Part shown: piece after piece, positions 24,403 through 31,683 of the stretch | Numbering within the stretch: position 1 is the stretch's first letter | How the letters are laid out: every line of letters starts with the position of its first letter | From: Pontibacter coccineus | GTDB lineage: Bacteria; Bacteroidota; Bacteroidia; Cytophagales; Hymenobacteraceae | NCBI RefSeq assembly: GCF_030546575.1 | Contig: NZ_JAUOTN010000008.1 | Coordinates: forward strand, 124,001 to 188,000 | DNA length: 64,000 bases | Direction: 5' to 3' | Notes under the pieces: generated by a model | What the model saw: only the letters and a program-made list of their open reading frames with translations | What the model was told of the DNA's origin: nothing | Database searches by the model: none | Position numbers and translations under genes: made by a program

Positions 24403-25726
24403 CAGCCAGTTGCTCCGCACCGCTAGGCCAGTTCTCCATAGAGAGTATATTCTGCCTGAGGGCATCGCTTACCTCATCTGCAATCCGGTTAGGCGAGCGA
24501 TTGTAGCGGGTGTTGGCCAGTACGACAAAGCTATACTCGTCGTTGACCCTGGATAGCACGGCCGTGGTGCCGGGCAGGGAACCATAGTGGGTCCAGGTGT
24601 CGCCACCGAAATAAGTGGCCTGCAGCAGGTTGTCCTCAATCAGATCAGGTATAGCCGGATTGCGATCGATCAGGGCCATGAAGCGCATCAGGTCGCCTGT
24701 GCTTGCCAGCCAGCCGCCGTGCGCATCCATACGTGCCATGTTATACGAGTAGGGGTCGTATTGCTGCTGGTAGTATTTCACCTCTTTCGAAGCCTGTTCT
24801 TCTACGGAGTCGCCCGCTATCCGCATTCCGAAAACCTTCGCCGGGTGCAGTATCTCTTCCTGTATAAAACCTTCGTACGTTTTGCCTGTCACTTTTTCGA
24901 TTATGCGGCCCAAAATGCTGTACCCCAGGTTAGAGTATGCCATGGTGGAGCCGGGCTGGTGCTCCAGGACCCCGTTTAGCAATTGATCAGTTATGATTTC
25001 CCGGGCTGTAACAGAATCTTTGACCAGCATTGGATCGGCTCCGTCGCTGGACCAGCCAGCAGTGTGCGTGAGCAGATGGTATACGGTGATCTGTGCTATG
25101 TTCGGGTCAGTAGCTGGCTCCGGAAAATCGTCAGCGAGAATGCCCTCCGGACCAAAAACCTTGTCTGCCAGCGTAAGCTTCCCATCGTGTACCAGTTTGA
25201 GAATGCCGGCGCTGGTGATGGGCTTGGAAAGGCTGGCAATCCGGAACAGGCTCTGGTCGCTCACGAGTTCTTCTTTTTCTTTGTCAGCATGGCCATAGCT
25301 TCTGACAAAAACCGGCTCCCCATTTCGGGTGATGGAGACAGCCATAGCTGGTACGTTGTAGCGCTGCATGATATGGTCGAGCGCCTCGTCAAAACCACTG
25401 TAAGCAGACCCCGGGATTGCCTGTTGCTGTACGACGGTTCCGTCCGCCGCTACCACGTTGTAATAGATGCCACGTTCCGTTACTGTGCTTTCGGTGCCAC
25501 CCCCAGAGATTCCGCTACTGCTAAGTTGCGAAGTGGCAGGTGAGAGAGATACTACGCCCCCTGTAGTAGCGGCAACGGGCTTCGTCGAAGTGCTCTCGGG
25601 GAAAATATATGAAGTGAAAAAGCCCGCCTTCAGTAGTTTGATCTGTGAATTTGTAGGTCGCTTGATTCCGGCCTGGCATGCGATGATGCAAAACAGAAGC
25701 AATACGACACACAACCTTCTGTGCAT
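24392..25726 (-). CDS. Serine hydrolase, class C beta-lactamase/DD-peptidase family lipoprotein
   Basis: A 444-residue protein with a lipoprotein signal (LLFCIIAC). A Ser/Thr/Gly-rich link leads to the beta-lactamase-type domain. Motifs are FRIASLSKPIT (SxxK with nucleophile Ser), YSNLGYS (YxN) and HYGSLPG near the end (HxG in place of KTG). This order is that of class C-like esterases, D-aminopeptidases and penicillin-binding proteins. The N-terminal extension of about 130 residues has no known domain. Whether it acts on peptidoglycan or esters is open. Confidence 0.9.
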   Translation of the reverse strand: MHRRLCVVLLLFCIIACQAGIKRPTNSQIKLLKAGFFTSYIFPESTSTKPVAATTGGVVSLSPATSQLSSSGISGGGTESTVTERGIYYNVVAADGTVVQQQAIPGSAYSGFDEALDHIMQRYNVPAMAVSITRNGEPVFVRSYGHADKEKEELVSDQSLFRIASLSKPITSAGILKLVHDGKLTLADKVFGPEGILADDFPEPATDPNIAQITVYHLLTHTAGWSSDGADPMLVKDSVTAREIITDQLLNGVLEHQPGSTMAYSNLGYSILGRIIEKVTGKTYEGFIQEEILHPAKVFGMRIAGDSVEEQASKEVKYYQQQYDPYSYNMARMDAHGGWLASTGDLMRFMALIDRNPAIPDLIEDNLLQATYFGGDTWTHYGSLPGTTAVLSRVNDEYSFVVLANTRYNRSPNRIADEVSDALRQNILSMENWPSGAEQLAAND

Positions 25727-26344
25727 CCTGTAAAATGGTAATAGGTACTAAAGATTCATTAAAGCAGCGCAACTGGGAAGAAATACGAACCCGGGCTGAG
25801 CCGATTTTCATAGTGCAGGTATGGGAGCAAGGATCTGACAGCGCAAATGCTATGATCCTGATGCTAATTTAAATTGTCTTTTTTTCTGAAACAAAAAATG
25901 TTGTAAACCGTAATTGCACTTTTCCAATGGAGTTAGTCCACTGAAAATACGTTTGATATGTGAATTTAATCATCAGCCTTGAGCAACAAGCTTCGGTTGA
26001 TTTGATTTTAATTCATAAATGAAGATGCGTATACCTGAGTCTGATTATTGAAAATTTAGCTTTTAACTGCCTGATTGCAATAAAATCTCCAAAGCCAATC
26101 TGGAACTGGGGATCCTATCTTACACTCCTCAATAATGATCTGACTATATATAAATGAAGTAATTGATGTGTAGGATTATCTTTATATGTTTAAATATTGG
26201 TAGCCTTGAAAAAAATCAGTTTTAGGGTTAAATACAATTGAACATTTATGGATTGGGAGTACTACCAGCTCATTAAGATAGCAGTAAATAAAAAACCCCG
26301 TACCAATTTGGCTACGGGGTTTAAGGTATAAGATGCTGATGTTC
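25727..26344. other. AT-rich intergenic region
   Basis: No gene, RNA or repeat array is recognised. The only clear element is the terminator hairpin at its right end. Confidence 0.5.
26293..26322 (-). terminator. Terminator of the DUF5723 gene
   Basis: Stem AAACCCCGTA / TACGGGGTTT with a 10-nt loop; the minus-strand product ends in a T run. It lies 23 bases past the stop codon of the gene on that strand. Confidence 0.85.
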
Positions 26345-27874
26345 TTAGCTCGGCTGCTGGACGGTAGCAGGGGCCGATTTCCTCTCTTTTGGGTTGCGCT
26401 GTAGGATAGGCAGCAACGACACGCCAATATAGGCATTGGCGCCGTAGGGCTTGCCCAGGTTAAGGGCGCCCCCGATGTTATCGGAGCCGATGTAAAAGTT
26501 CATGAAACGTACCATGGCACCCACCGTCAGCACCGAGTAGTTGTTTTGCAAGGCCACCGGCATCGCTAGCTCGAACTTTTTGAACTCAGCGCGTGGAGTA
26601 ATGGCAAACAGTGAGTTCTGACGCATGCCAATTGTATTGCGGCCACGTACACCCTGGGTCAAAGTGGCATTGGCATAGAGATGGCGCGTCAGGCGGTAAT
26701 CTATATTGATGTTCAGGGCAGTAGGCAAGGCAGCGCGGAAAGAAGTCTGCTTTTCGTTTTCGCTCACATCCAGCTGACCGTTCAGGTAGTCCAGCATGTC
26801 CTCTGTTGTCTCAGCATCTCCTATTTCAGAGAGGTTCACTTCTTTGTTGGTTCGCTTCACATCATAGGCCCAAACCAGATCCGGGTTATTGTAGTTGATG
26901 CTACCAATATCCATCAGGGAAACAGCCACACGGTATTTGTACTTGTTTTGTTCCCGGTCGGTGAGCTGTTGTTCATTGCGCGTGATTTGGTAATCCGTGT
27001 TGTTGGTACGGTACTCGTACGTGAAGCCCATGTCAGCGCCCCATCCGCTGCCAGCGCTTTTGCTTCCCAGCAACAAACCGAGCAGGTCGCCGCTCTCAGC
27101 CGCATCAAACGCTGGCATGGCGGCATAACCGTAGCGGGCATGCACTTTATCCAGTTTCACTACATAGTCTGCTTCGTCCGAGCCTTCCACCATTCTTTCC
27201 TCGGCTTGCAGGTCGGTGTCTTCCAGATTCAGGAAAGCGGCTGAGCCGCCGTTGAGGCGCTTAAGGGTTATACCTGCCTTTACAAAGTGCGGCCCCTGCT
27301 CTAGCACCACTCGGGCGTAGCTCAGTCCAAACTCCGAAAACACATTAGCATTCAGATTCATGTTGTTGCCGGTATACGGTTTGTAGAGGTAGCTGTCGTC
27401 TTCGCCATCCGCTACTTTATACAGGCGTGCCACTTCCTCTGACAGATTGTTTGCTTGCGCAGCGGCACGTACACGGGTTGTTACCGCAATGCTGTGCAGC
27501 GGGCTTAGCTGCAGCATCAGCGCAGGACCCCTGAAATCTGCACCGGCCATCACGAGCTTCTGCTTGCCGTTTAGATTTTCCTGGATGTACTCGCTCTTAA
27601 ACTCCTTACCCTGACGAGCCAGCTTTAAAAGCGACATCGGTGCATCGTAGCGCAGGTAGTTGTTTGTAGCGCCAAATTCAGCTGAGAACAGGCTCAGGTA
27701 GAACTTATAGCGTGAGTCAGCAATAGCTGATGGGTTGGTATAGAGGCTGTTGGTGCCGGCATAATTGCTGTTGGCTATACCTAGCTGTTGTGCCTGTGCT
27801 GTTTCAGGCAGCATTGTTATGGCGAGCAGGCAGAGGCCGAGGGCAATCTTCAATGCGTAAAAGTTTCGGGTCAT
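26345..27874 (-). CDS. DUF5723 family outer-membrane protein
   Basis: A 509-residue exported protein with a signal peptide (cleavage after ETAQA) and the Bacteroidota pattern QLGIANSNYAGTNSLYTNPSAIADSRYKFYLSLFS, typical of DUF5723 barrel-like proteins. The body alternates short hydrophobic beta strands and polar turns, as in outer-membrane barrels. The C-terminal block MVRFMNFYIGSDNIGGAL is also family-typical. The function is unknown; it is commonly an abundant envelope protein. Preceded by a well-formed promoter about 150 bases upstream, leaving a long untranslated leader. Confidence 0.82.
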   Translation of the reverse strand: MTRNFYALKIALGLCLLAITMLPETAQAQQLGIANSNYAGTNSLYTNPSAIADSRYKFYLSLFSAEFGATNNYLRYDAPMSLLKLARQGKEFKSEYIQENLNGKQKLVMAGADFRGPALMLQLSPLHSIAVTTRVRAAAQANNLSEEVARLYKVADGEDDSYLYKPYTGNNMNLNANVFSEFGLSYARVVLEQGPHFVKAGITLKRLNGGSAAFLNLEDTDLQAEERMVEGSDEADYVVKLDKVHARYGYAAMPAFDAAESGDLLGLLLGSKSAGSGWGADMGFTYEYRTNNTDYQITRNEQQLTDREQNKYKYRVAVSLMDIGSINYNNPDLVWAYDVKRTNKEVNLSEIGDAETTEDMLDYLNGQLDVSENEKQTSFRAALPTALNINIDYRLTRHLYANATLTQGVRGRNTIGMRQNSLFAITPRAEFKKFELAMPVALQNNYSVLTVGAMVRFMNFYIGSDNIGGALNLGKPYGANAYIGVSLLPILQRNPKERKSAPATVQQPS

Positions 27875-28025
27875 GTGTTGTGTATAAGGGTGATGAGATG
27901 GTAAGTGTCAGGTTTGTATAGCATAGTATGAAGAGACGTGTGCAAGCAAGGCTGATCAATTAAGGCAACTGGTGGTTGCAATAAAAGATCATAAAATAAA
28001 TTAGATTAGGCATATATAGTGGCGT

Positions 28026-28056
28026 CAAAGGTAGTAATCCGGATTAGTTGTGCCAA
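28026..28056 (-). promoter_or_regulatory. Promoter upstream of the DUF5723 gene
   Basis: On the minus strand TTG (28056-28054), 20 bases, then TACCTTTG (28033-28026) fits TTG-N19-TAnnTTTG. The start codon is about 150 bases downstream. Confidence 0.5.
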
Positions 28057-28083
28057 TACCTAGTTGTGGGTATTTGGCCAAAA

Positions 28084-28110
28084 AAAGCCCCTTCTTTTGG
28101 AAGGGGCTTT
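28084..28110 (-). terminator. Terminator downstream of the gamma-glutamyltransferase gene
   Basis: Stem AAAGCCCCTTC / GAAGGGGCTTT (11 bp, 5-nt loop) followed on the minus strand by a T run, 27 bases after the stop codon. Confidence 0.85.
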
Positions 28111-28136
28111 GAAGATAAGTAGGCAGTCGCTATACC

Positions 28137-30023
28137 TTACCAGGCGATGCCGTAGTCTTCGCCGTGGTTGCTGGAGCCACCCCAGAAGCTGCCGTGTTTC
28201 CAGTCGAAGAAAATGGCGTTGATCGGCCCGCTGGTGCGGTCGCCGAAACTCAGAGTATAGCCCATCTTCTTCAGTTCGTTGCGCACCGAGTCCGGTGTGC
28301 TTTCGTTGAGCAGGATATGGCCGTGCTTCGGTTTGCGGTCGTCGGTCTTGGTACCGCCGAGCGAGAGCCAGAGCTGGTTGGTGTTGAAGTTGGCCGCCTC
28401 GGCTGCTTTCTGCACGTTCATATCAAACTCCACCACATTGAGGAAGAACTGCAGCAGGTTTTGCTCCTGCGTATCGCCGCCCTGCACCGCAAAGGACAGG
28501 TAGGGGCGTCCGTCTTTCAGCGCCATGGAAGGCGTGAGGGTTACCCGCGGACGCTTGCCCGGCTCCACTACATTAAAAGGATTGAGCTCCGCATCGAGCA
28601 CGAAACTCTGCATGCGCTGGCTCATACCGATGCCTGTGTTGCCCGCTATAGTAGCCGGAAGCCAGCCCCCGCTCGGTGTGATGGAAACGATCCATCCCTC
28701 TTTGTCTGCCGCCTCGATGGTGGTGGTGCCGCGCCACAGCCGGTCCTGGTATTCGGCCTCTTCCTGCAATAAGCCGGTGCGCTGGTCGTGTGTAGGGGCA
28801 AAGTTGCGGCGCACGGTGTCCGGTTCGTAGCCTCTTTTCTTCAGCATTTTCAGGTAGGGGTTCTTGCGGCCCTCAAAAGGGTAGGGGTCACCGGGTCCAA
28901 TGGTCGCGTCGTTTTTGTCCTGGCGGATCAGGCTGGCCCGTTGCCTGGCGTAGTCCTTGCTGAGCAGGCCTTTCATCGGCTCTTCCGGTTTGAAATAAGG
29001 GTCCCCGTAATAGAAGTCGCGGTCGGCGAAGGAAAGGCTCATGGCCTGGTAGACGGTATGAATGTAGCGGGGGCTGTTATAGCCCATGCCTTTCAGGTCG
29101 AAGTTCTCGAGGATGTTGAGGGCCTGCAGCATGGCAGGGCCCTGCGTCCACTGCTGCATCTTGTATACCTCAACGCCTTTGTAATTCACTATCATCGGCT
29201 CTTCCTCGATCGGCTTCCACCTGGCCAGGTCCTGCATGGTGATCAGGCCACCCTGTTCTTTGGAGCCGCGCACGAACTCCTCGGCAATATCCCCTTTGTA
29301 GAAACGATCGTAAGCGGCCATGATCGCCTCCTTCCGGCTTTTGCCTTGCTTAAGAGCTGCTCTTTCAGTCTCCACAAGTTTGGTGAGCGTCTGCAGCAGG
29401 TCCTTTTGTACGAAGATCTCGCCTGCTGCCGGCGCTTCGCGTTCTTCGCCCAAATGCGTCAGGAATACCTTTTTGCTGTAAGGCCACTGCTTGATGAGTG
29501 CCTTGTTCTTCTCGATGCTGTTGGCCGTCTGCGCCTCGATCGGGTAGCCGGCAGCCATTTCCATGGCAGGGGCAAGCACCTCTTCCAGACTCAGGGTGCC
29601 GTAATTGGCCAGCATGTGCATCAGTCCGCCCGGGGTACCGGGTGTGGTAGCAGCCAGCGGTCCGTTTTCAGGCGGAAAATTATAGCCTTTGTCTTTGAAG
29701 AATTTGGCAGTAGCGCCGGTAGGGGCTACGCCCAGGGCATTGAGGGCGATTACCTTTTTGGTCTTTGGGTTGTAGATGAGCGCCTGCGTTTCGCCGCCCC
29801 AGCTCAGCACGTCCCACATAGTGCAGGTGGCCGCCAGCATGGTACAGGCCGCATCCACGGCATTGCCGCCCTTCTGGAAGGTCATGGCGCCGGCGGTGGC
29901 AGCGAGCGGTTTGCCTGTAATGGCTACCCAGTTCTTGCCGTGCAGCACCGGCTTCTGGGTCTGCTGCGCCGCTGCCGGGAACAGGGGCAAGGCCAGCAGA
30001 CAAAGGGATAGGAGTCGTTTCAT
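28137..30023 (-). CDS. Gamma-glutamyltransferase family protein
   Basis: Periplasmic N-terminal-nucleophile hydrolase that cleaves gamma-glutamyl bonds, as in glutathione. A signal peptide (LLALPLFPAAAQ) is followed by the large subunit, starting GKNWVAITGKPLAATAGAMTFQKGGNAVDAA. The candidate self-cleavage site is the Thr cluster in WRGTTTIEAADKEGWIVSITPSGGW. Downstream are PRVTLTPSMALKDGRPYLSFAVQGGD and the conserved GG. Length 628 aa is slightly above the usual 560-590. The typical Gly-Gly oxyanion pair reads QGGD. A related family (cephalosporin acylase-like) cannot be excluded. Confidence 0.9.
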   Translation of the reverse strand: MKRLLSLCLLALPLFPAAAQQTQKPVLHGKNWVAITGKPLAATAGAMTFQKGGNAVDAACTMLAATCTMWDVLSWGGETQALIYNPKTKKVIALNALGVAPTGATAKFFKDKGYNFPPENGPLAATTPGTPGGLMHMLANYGTLSLEEVLAPAMEMAAGYPIEAQTANSIEKNKALIKQWPYSKKVFLTHLGEEREAPAAGEIFVQKDLLQTLTKLVETERAALKQGKSRKEAIMAAYDRFYKGDIAEEFVRGSKEQGGLITMQDLARWKPIEEEPMIVNYKGVEVYKMQQWTQGPAMLQALNILENFDLKGMGYNSPRYIHTVYQAMSLSFADRDFYYGDPYFKPEEPMKGLLSKDYARQRASLIRQDKNDATIGPGDPYPFEGRKNPYLKMLKKRGYEPDTVRRNFAPTHDQRTGLLQEEAEYQDRLWRGTTTIEAADKEGWIVSITPSGGWLPATIAGNTGIGMSQRMQSFVLDAELNPFNVVEPGKRPRVTLTPSMALKDGRPYLSFAVQGGDTQEQNLLQFFLNVVEFDMNVQKAAEAANFNTNQLWLSLGGTKTDDRKPKHGHILLNESTPDSVRNELKKMGYTLSFGDRTSGPINAIFFDWKHGSFWGGSSNHGEDYGIAW

Positions 30024-30194
30024 TCGTTTAGGTTTTAGGAGATCAATTTAGTGAATTTTCTCAGAGGAGACCCATGGGGCCGGCATCATTTGTCCTGTTT
30101 TCCAGATGGACTACGGTAAAAAAATTACCTTTAAAAATATTTCCGGCTATAATTTTTTGATTGTAAGGATTATATCAGATATTAGCCCACAGAA
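30024..30194. other. Divergent promoter region upstream of the aromatic operon
   Basis: AT-rich DNA between the gamma-glutamyltransferase start and the first leader peptide. It should contain promoters in both directions, but no exact TTG-N19-TAnnTTTG match was found. Confidence 0.4.
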
Positions 30195-30257
30195 ATGAAC
30201 ATCGCACAAACTCATATCGCCTATTATAGCTATTACTATTTTACTTTATGTAAATAA
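30195..30257 (+). CDS. Leader peptide 1 (Tyr/Phe-rich, attenuator)
   Basis: ATG to TAA encodes 20 residues with the core AYYSYYYF: five Tyr and one Phe in eight positions. This is the hallmark of ribosome-mediated attenuation of aromatic amino acid genes. The ATCGCC and TATAGC segments in the leader can pair alternatively with GGCGAT (30262-30267) or GCTATA (30268-30273) just downstream, which gives mutually exclusive helices. A terminator follows at 30300-30323. The target is the aminotransferase-TyrA fusion operon. Assignment is from composition and position. Confidence 0.75.
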   Translation: MNIAQTHIAYYSYYYFTLCK

Positions 30258-30299
30258 GGGTGGCGATGCTATAGGTTGATAAACAGCTATAAATCAGAG

Positions 30300-30323
30300 G
30301 CCTCCCGATCGGAGGCTTTTTTT
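30300..30323 (+). terminator. Attenuator terminator 1
   Basis: GCCTCC-CGATC-GGAGGC followed by seven T. It lies 42 bases after the stop codon of leader peptide 1, ahead of a second leader peptide, and so acts before any structural gene. Confidence 0.88.
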
Positions 30324-30333
30324 ATGTAATAAC

Positions 30334-30414
30334 ATGATCATGACATTAAACAGCTCATATTCTTTTTACTATTACTACTTCTATCGCTGGAAGCAGGCGG
30401 GATTTTTATGGTAA
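30334..30414 (+). CDS. Leader peptide 2 (Tyr/Phe/Trp-rich, attenuator)
   Basis: ATG at 30334 (or in-frame ATG 30340) to TAA encodes 26 residues with the core YSFYYYYFYRW and a final FLW. It contains six Tyr, three Phe and two Trp in the second half of the peptide. It begins 11 bases after terminator 1 and is followed by a second terminator, so the operon has two attenuators in series. Between them, AAAAACA/TGTTTTT (around 30413-30430) can form a pause hairpin after the leader stop. Confidence 0.8.
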   Translation: MIMTLNSSYSFYYYYFYRWKQAGFLW

Positions 30415-30439
30415 AAACAGGCTGTTGTTTTTCACTAGT

Positions 30440-30467
30440 AAAGAGTCCCCCTACCGGCGGACTCTTT
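30440..30467 (+). terminator. Attenuator terminator 2
   Basis: AAAGAGTCC / GGACTCTTT stem (9 bp) with a C/G-rich loop, followed by a T run, 41 bases before the aminotransferase ATG. Confidence 0.88.
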
Positions 30468-30507
30468 TTTATTCTAAACGCATTAAAAAGCATTCTGAAA
30501 CAAGCAG

Positions 30508-31683
30508 ATGGTGAACATAGCAAACAGGTACGGGGATGTACAGGAGTACTACTTCTCCCACAAACTAAGGGAGGTCGCCCAGCTCAACGCATCAGGCAAA
30601 AGCATTATCAACCTTGGCATAGGCAGTCCCGATATGGCACCGCCCCAGGAAGCCGTGGAGGCGCTGTGCGCCGCCGCCCAACAAGACAGCGGACATGGCT
30701 ACCAGAACTACAAAGGTATAGCCGCACTCCGGCAGGCCTTCAGTGACTGGTACGCCAACTACTATGCGGTTGCTCTGGACCCTGAAACAGAAGTATTGCC
30801 GTTACTGGGTTCTAAAGAGGGCATCACCTATATTTCCAACGCCTACCTGAATGAAGGGGATGAAGTGTTGGTGCCAAACCCCGGTTACCCGGCCTATGCC
30901 GCTGCGACAAAAGTGGCCGGTGGTGTCGTGCGCTACTATGACTTGCAGGAAGAGACAGGCTGGCTGCCTGACCTGGAGTATCTGCAGCAGCAAGACCTGC
31001 GCAAAGTGAAGCTCATGTGGGTGAACTACCCGCACATGCCTACCGGGGCAAAGGCAAGCCAAGCCGCCTTGGCACAATTGGTGGACTTTGCGGAGCGCAA
31101 CGACATCCTGCTTTGTCATGACAATCCCTATAGTTTTATCCTCAATGACAATCCTGAAAGCATTTTATCGGTTAAGGGTGTATCAGCGCATGTGCTGGAA
31201 CTGAACTCTTTGAGCAAATCCCACAACATGGCCGGATGGCGTGTTGGAATGCTGGCTGGGCATAGTAGTCATATATCGAATGTGCTGGTTGCTAAAAGCA
31301 ACGTTGACTCGGGCATGTTCCTGGGGATACAGCAGGCCGCTATAGAGGCTTTAAAACAGACCCAAACGTGGTTTGATAACCTGAATGCGCACTATGCAGC
31401 ACGAAGATCCATTGTCTGGCAGCTGTTAGACACACTGGATTGCGCCTACAGTACCGAACAGGTCGGTTTGTTTGTTTGGGGTCGCACACGCGAAGGAGTA
31501 GCAGTAGGGCAGCTGGTGGATGAACTGCTCTATGAAGCAGGTGTCTTTATCACGCCGGGTTTCATTTTCGGATCGAACGGGGATCGCTATATCCGGGTGT
31601 CGCTGTGTGCTGACGCCGAACAGTTGCAAACAGCTTTGGAAAGAATAAAAGCATTTAAAAATACTAAAATAAAATCAACATGA
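30508..31683 (+). CDS. Pyridoxal-phosphate aminotransferase, class I/II (aromatic pathway)
   Basis: Fold-type I aminotransferase of 391 residues. The PLP-binding Lys is in NSLSKSHNMAGWRVG (about 235). Other blocks are INLGIGSPDM, NPGYPAY, the NYPHMPTGA variant of NPxxPTG, and CHDNPYSF. It is most similar in layout to LL-diaminopimelate/aromatic aminotransferases. Its position after Tyr/Phe attenuators and a 4-bp ATGA overlap with the TyrA fusion point to transamination of 4-hydroxyphenylpyruvate or phenylpyruvate. Regulation by the two leader attenuators is inferred. Confidence 0.9.
   Translation: MVNIANRYGDVQEYYFSHKLREVAQLNASGKSIINLGIGSPDMAPPQEAVEALCAAAQQDSGHGYQNYKGIAALRQAFSDWYANYYAVALDPETEVLPLLGSKEGITYISNAYLNEGDEVLVPNPGYPAYAAATKVAGGVVRYYDLQEETGWLPDLEYLQQQDLRKVKLMWVNYPHMPTGAKASQAALAQLVDFAERNDILLCHDNPYSFILNDNPESILSVKGVSAHVLELNSLSKSHNMAGWRVGMLAGHSSHISNVLVAKSNVDSGMFLGIQQAAIEALKQTQTWFDNLNAHYAARRSIVWQLLDTLDCAYSTEQVGLFVWGRTREGVAVGQLVDELLYEAGVFITPGFIFGSNGDRYIRVSLCADAEQLQTALERIKAFKNTKIKST

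Noticed and set aside
26182..26436. An 84-codon minus-strand frame near the DUF5723 gene
   Set aside because: It overlaps the end of the real gene and its terminator in another frame.
28788..30011. A 407-codon open frame antisense to the gamma-glutamyltransferase
   Set aside because: Shadow of a well-conserved gene with no matching family.
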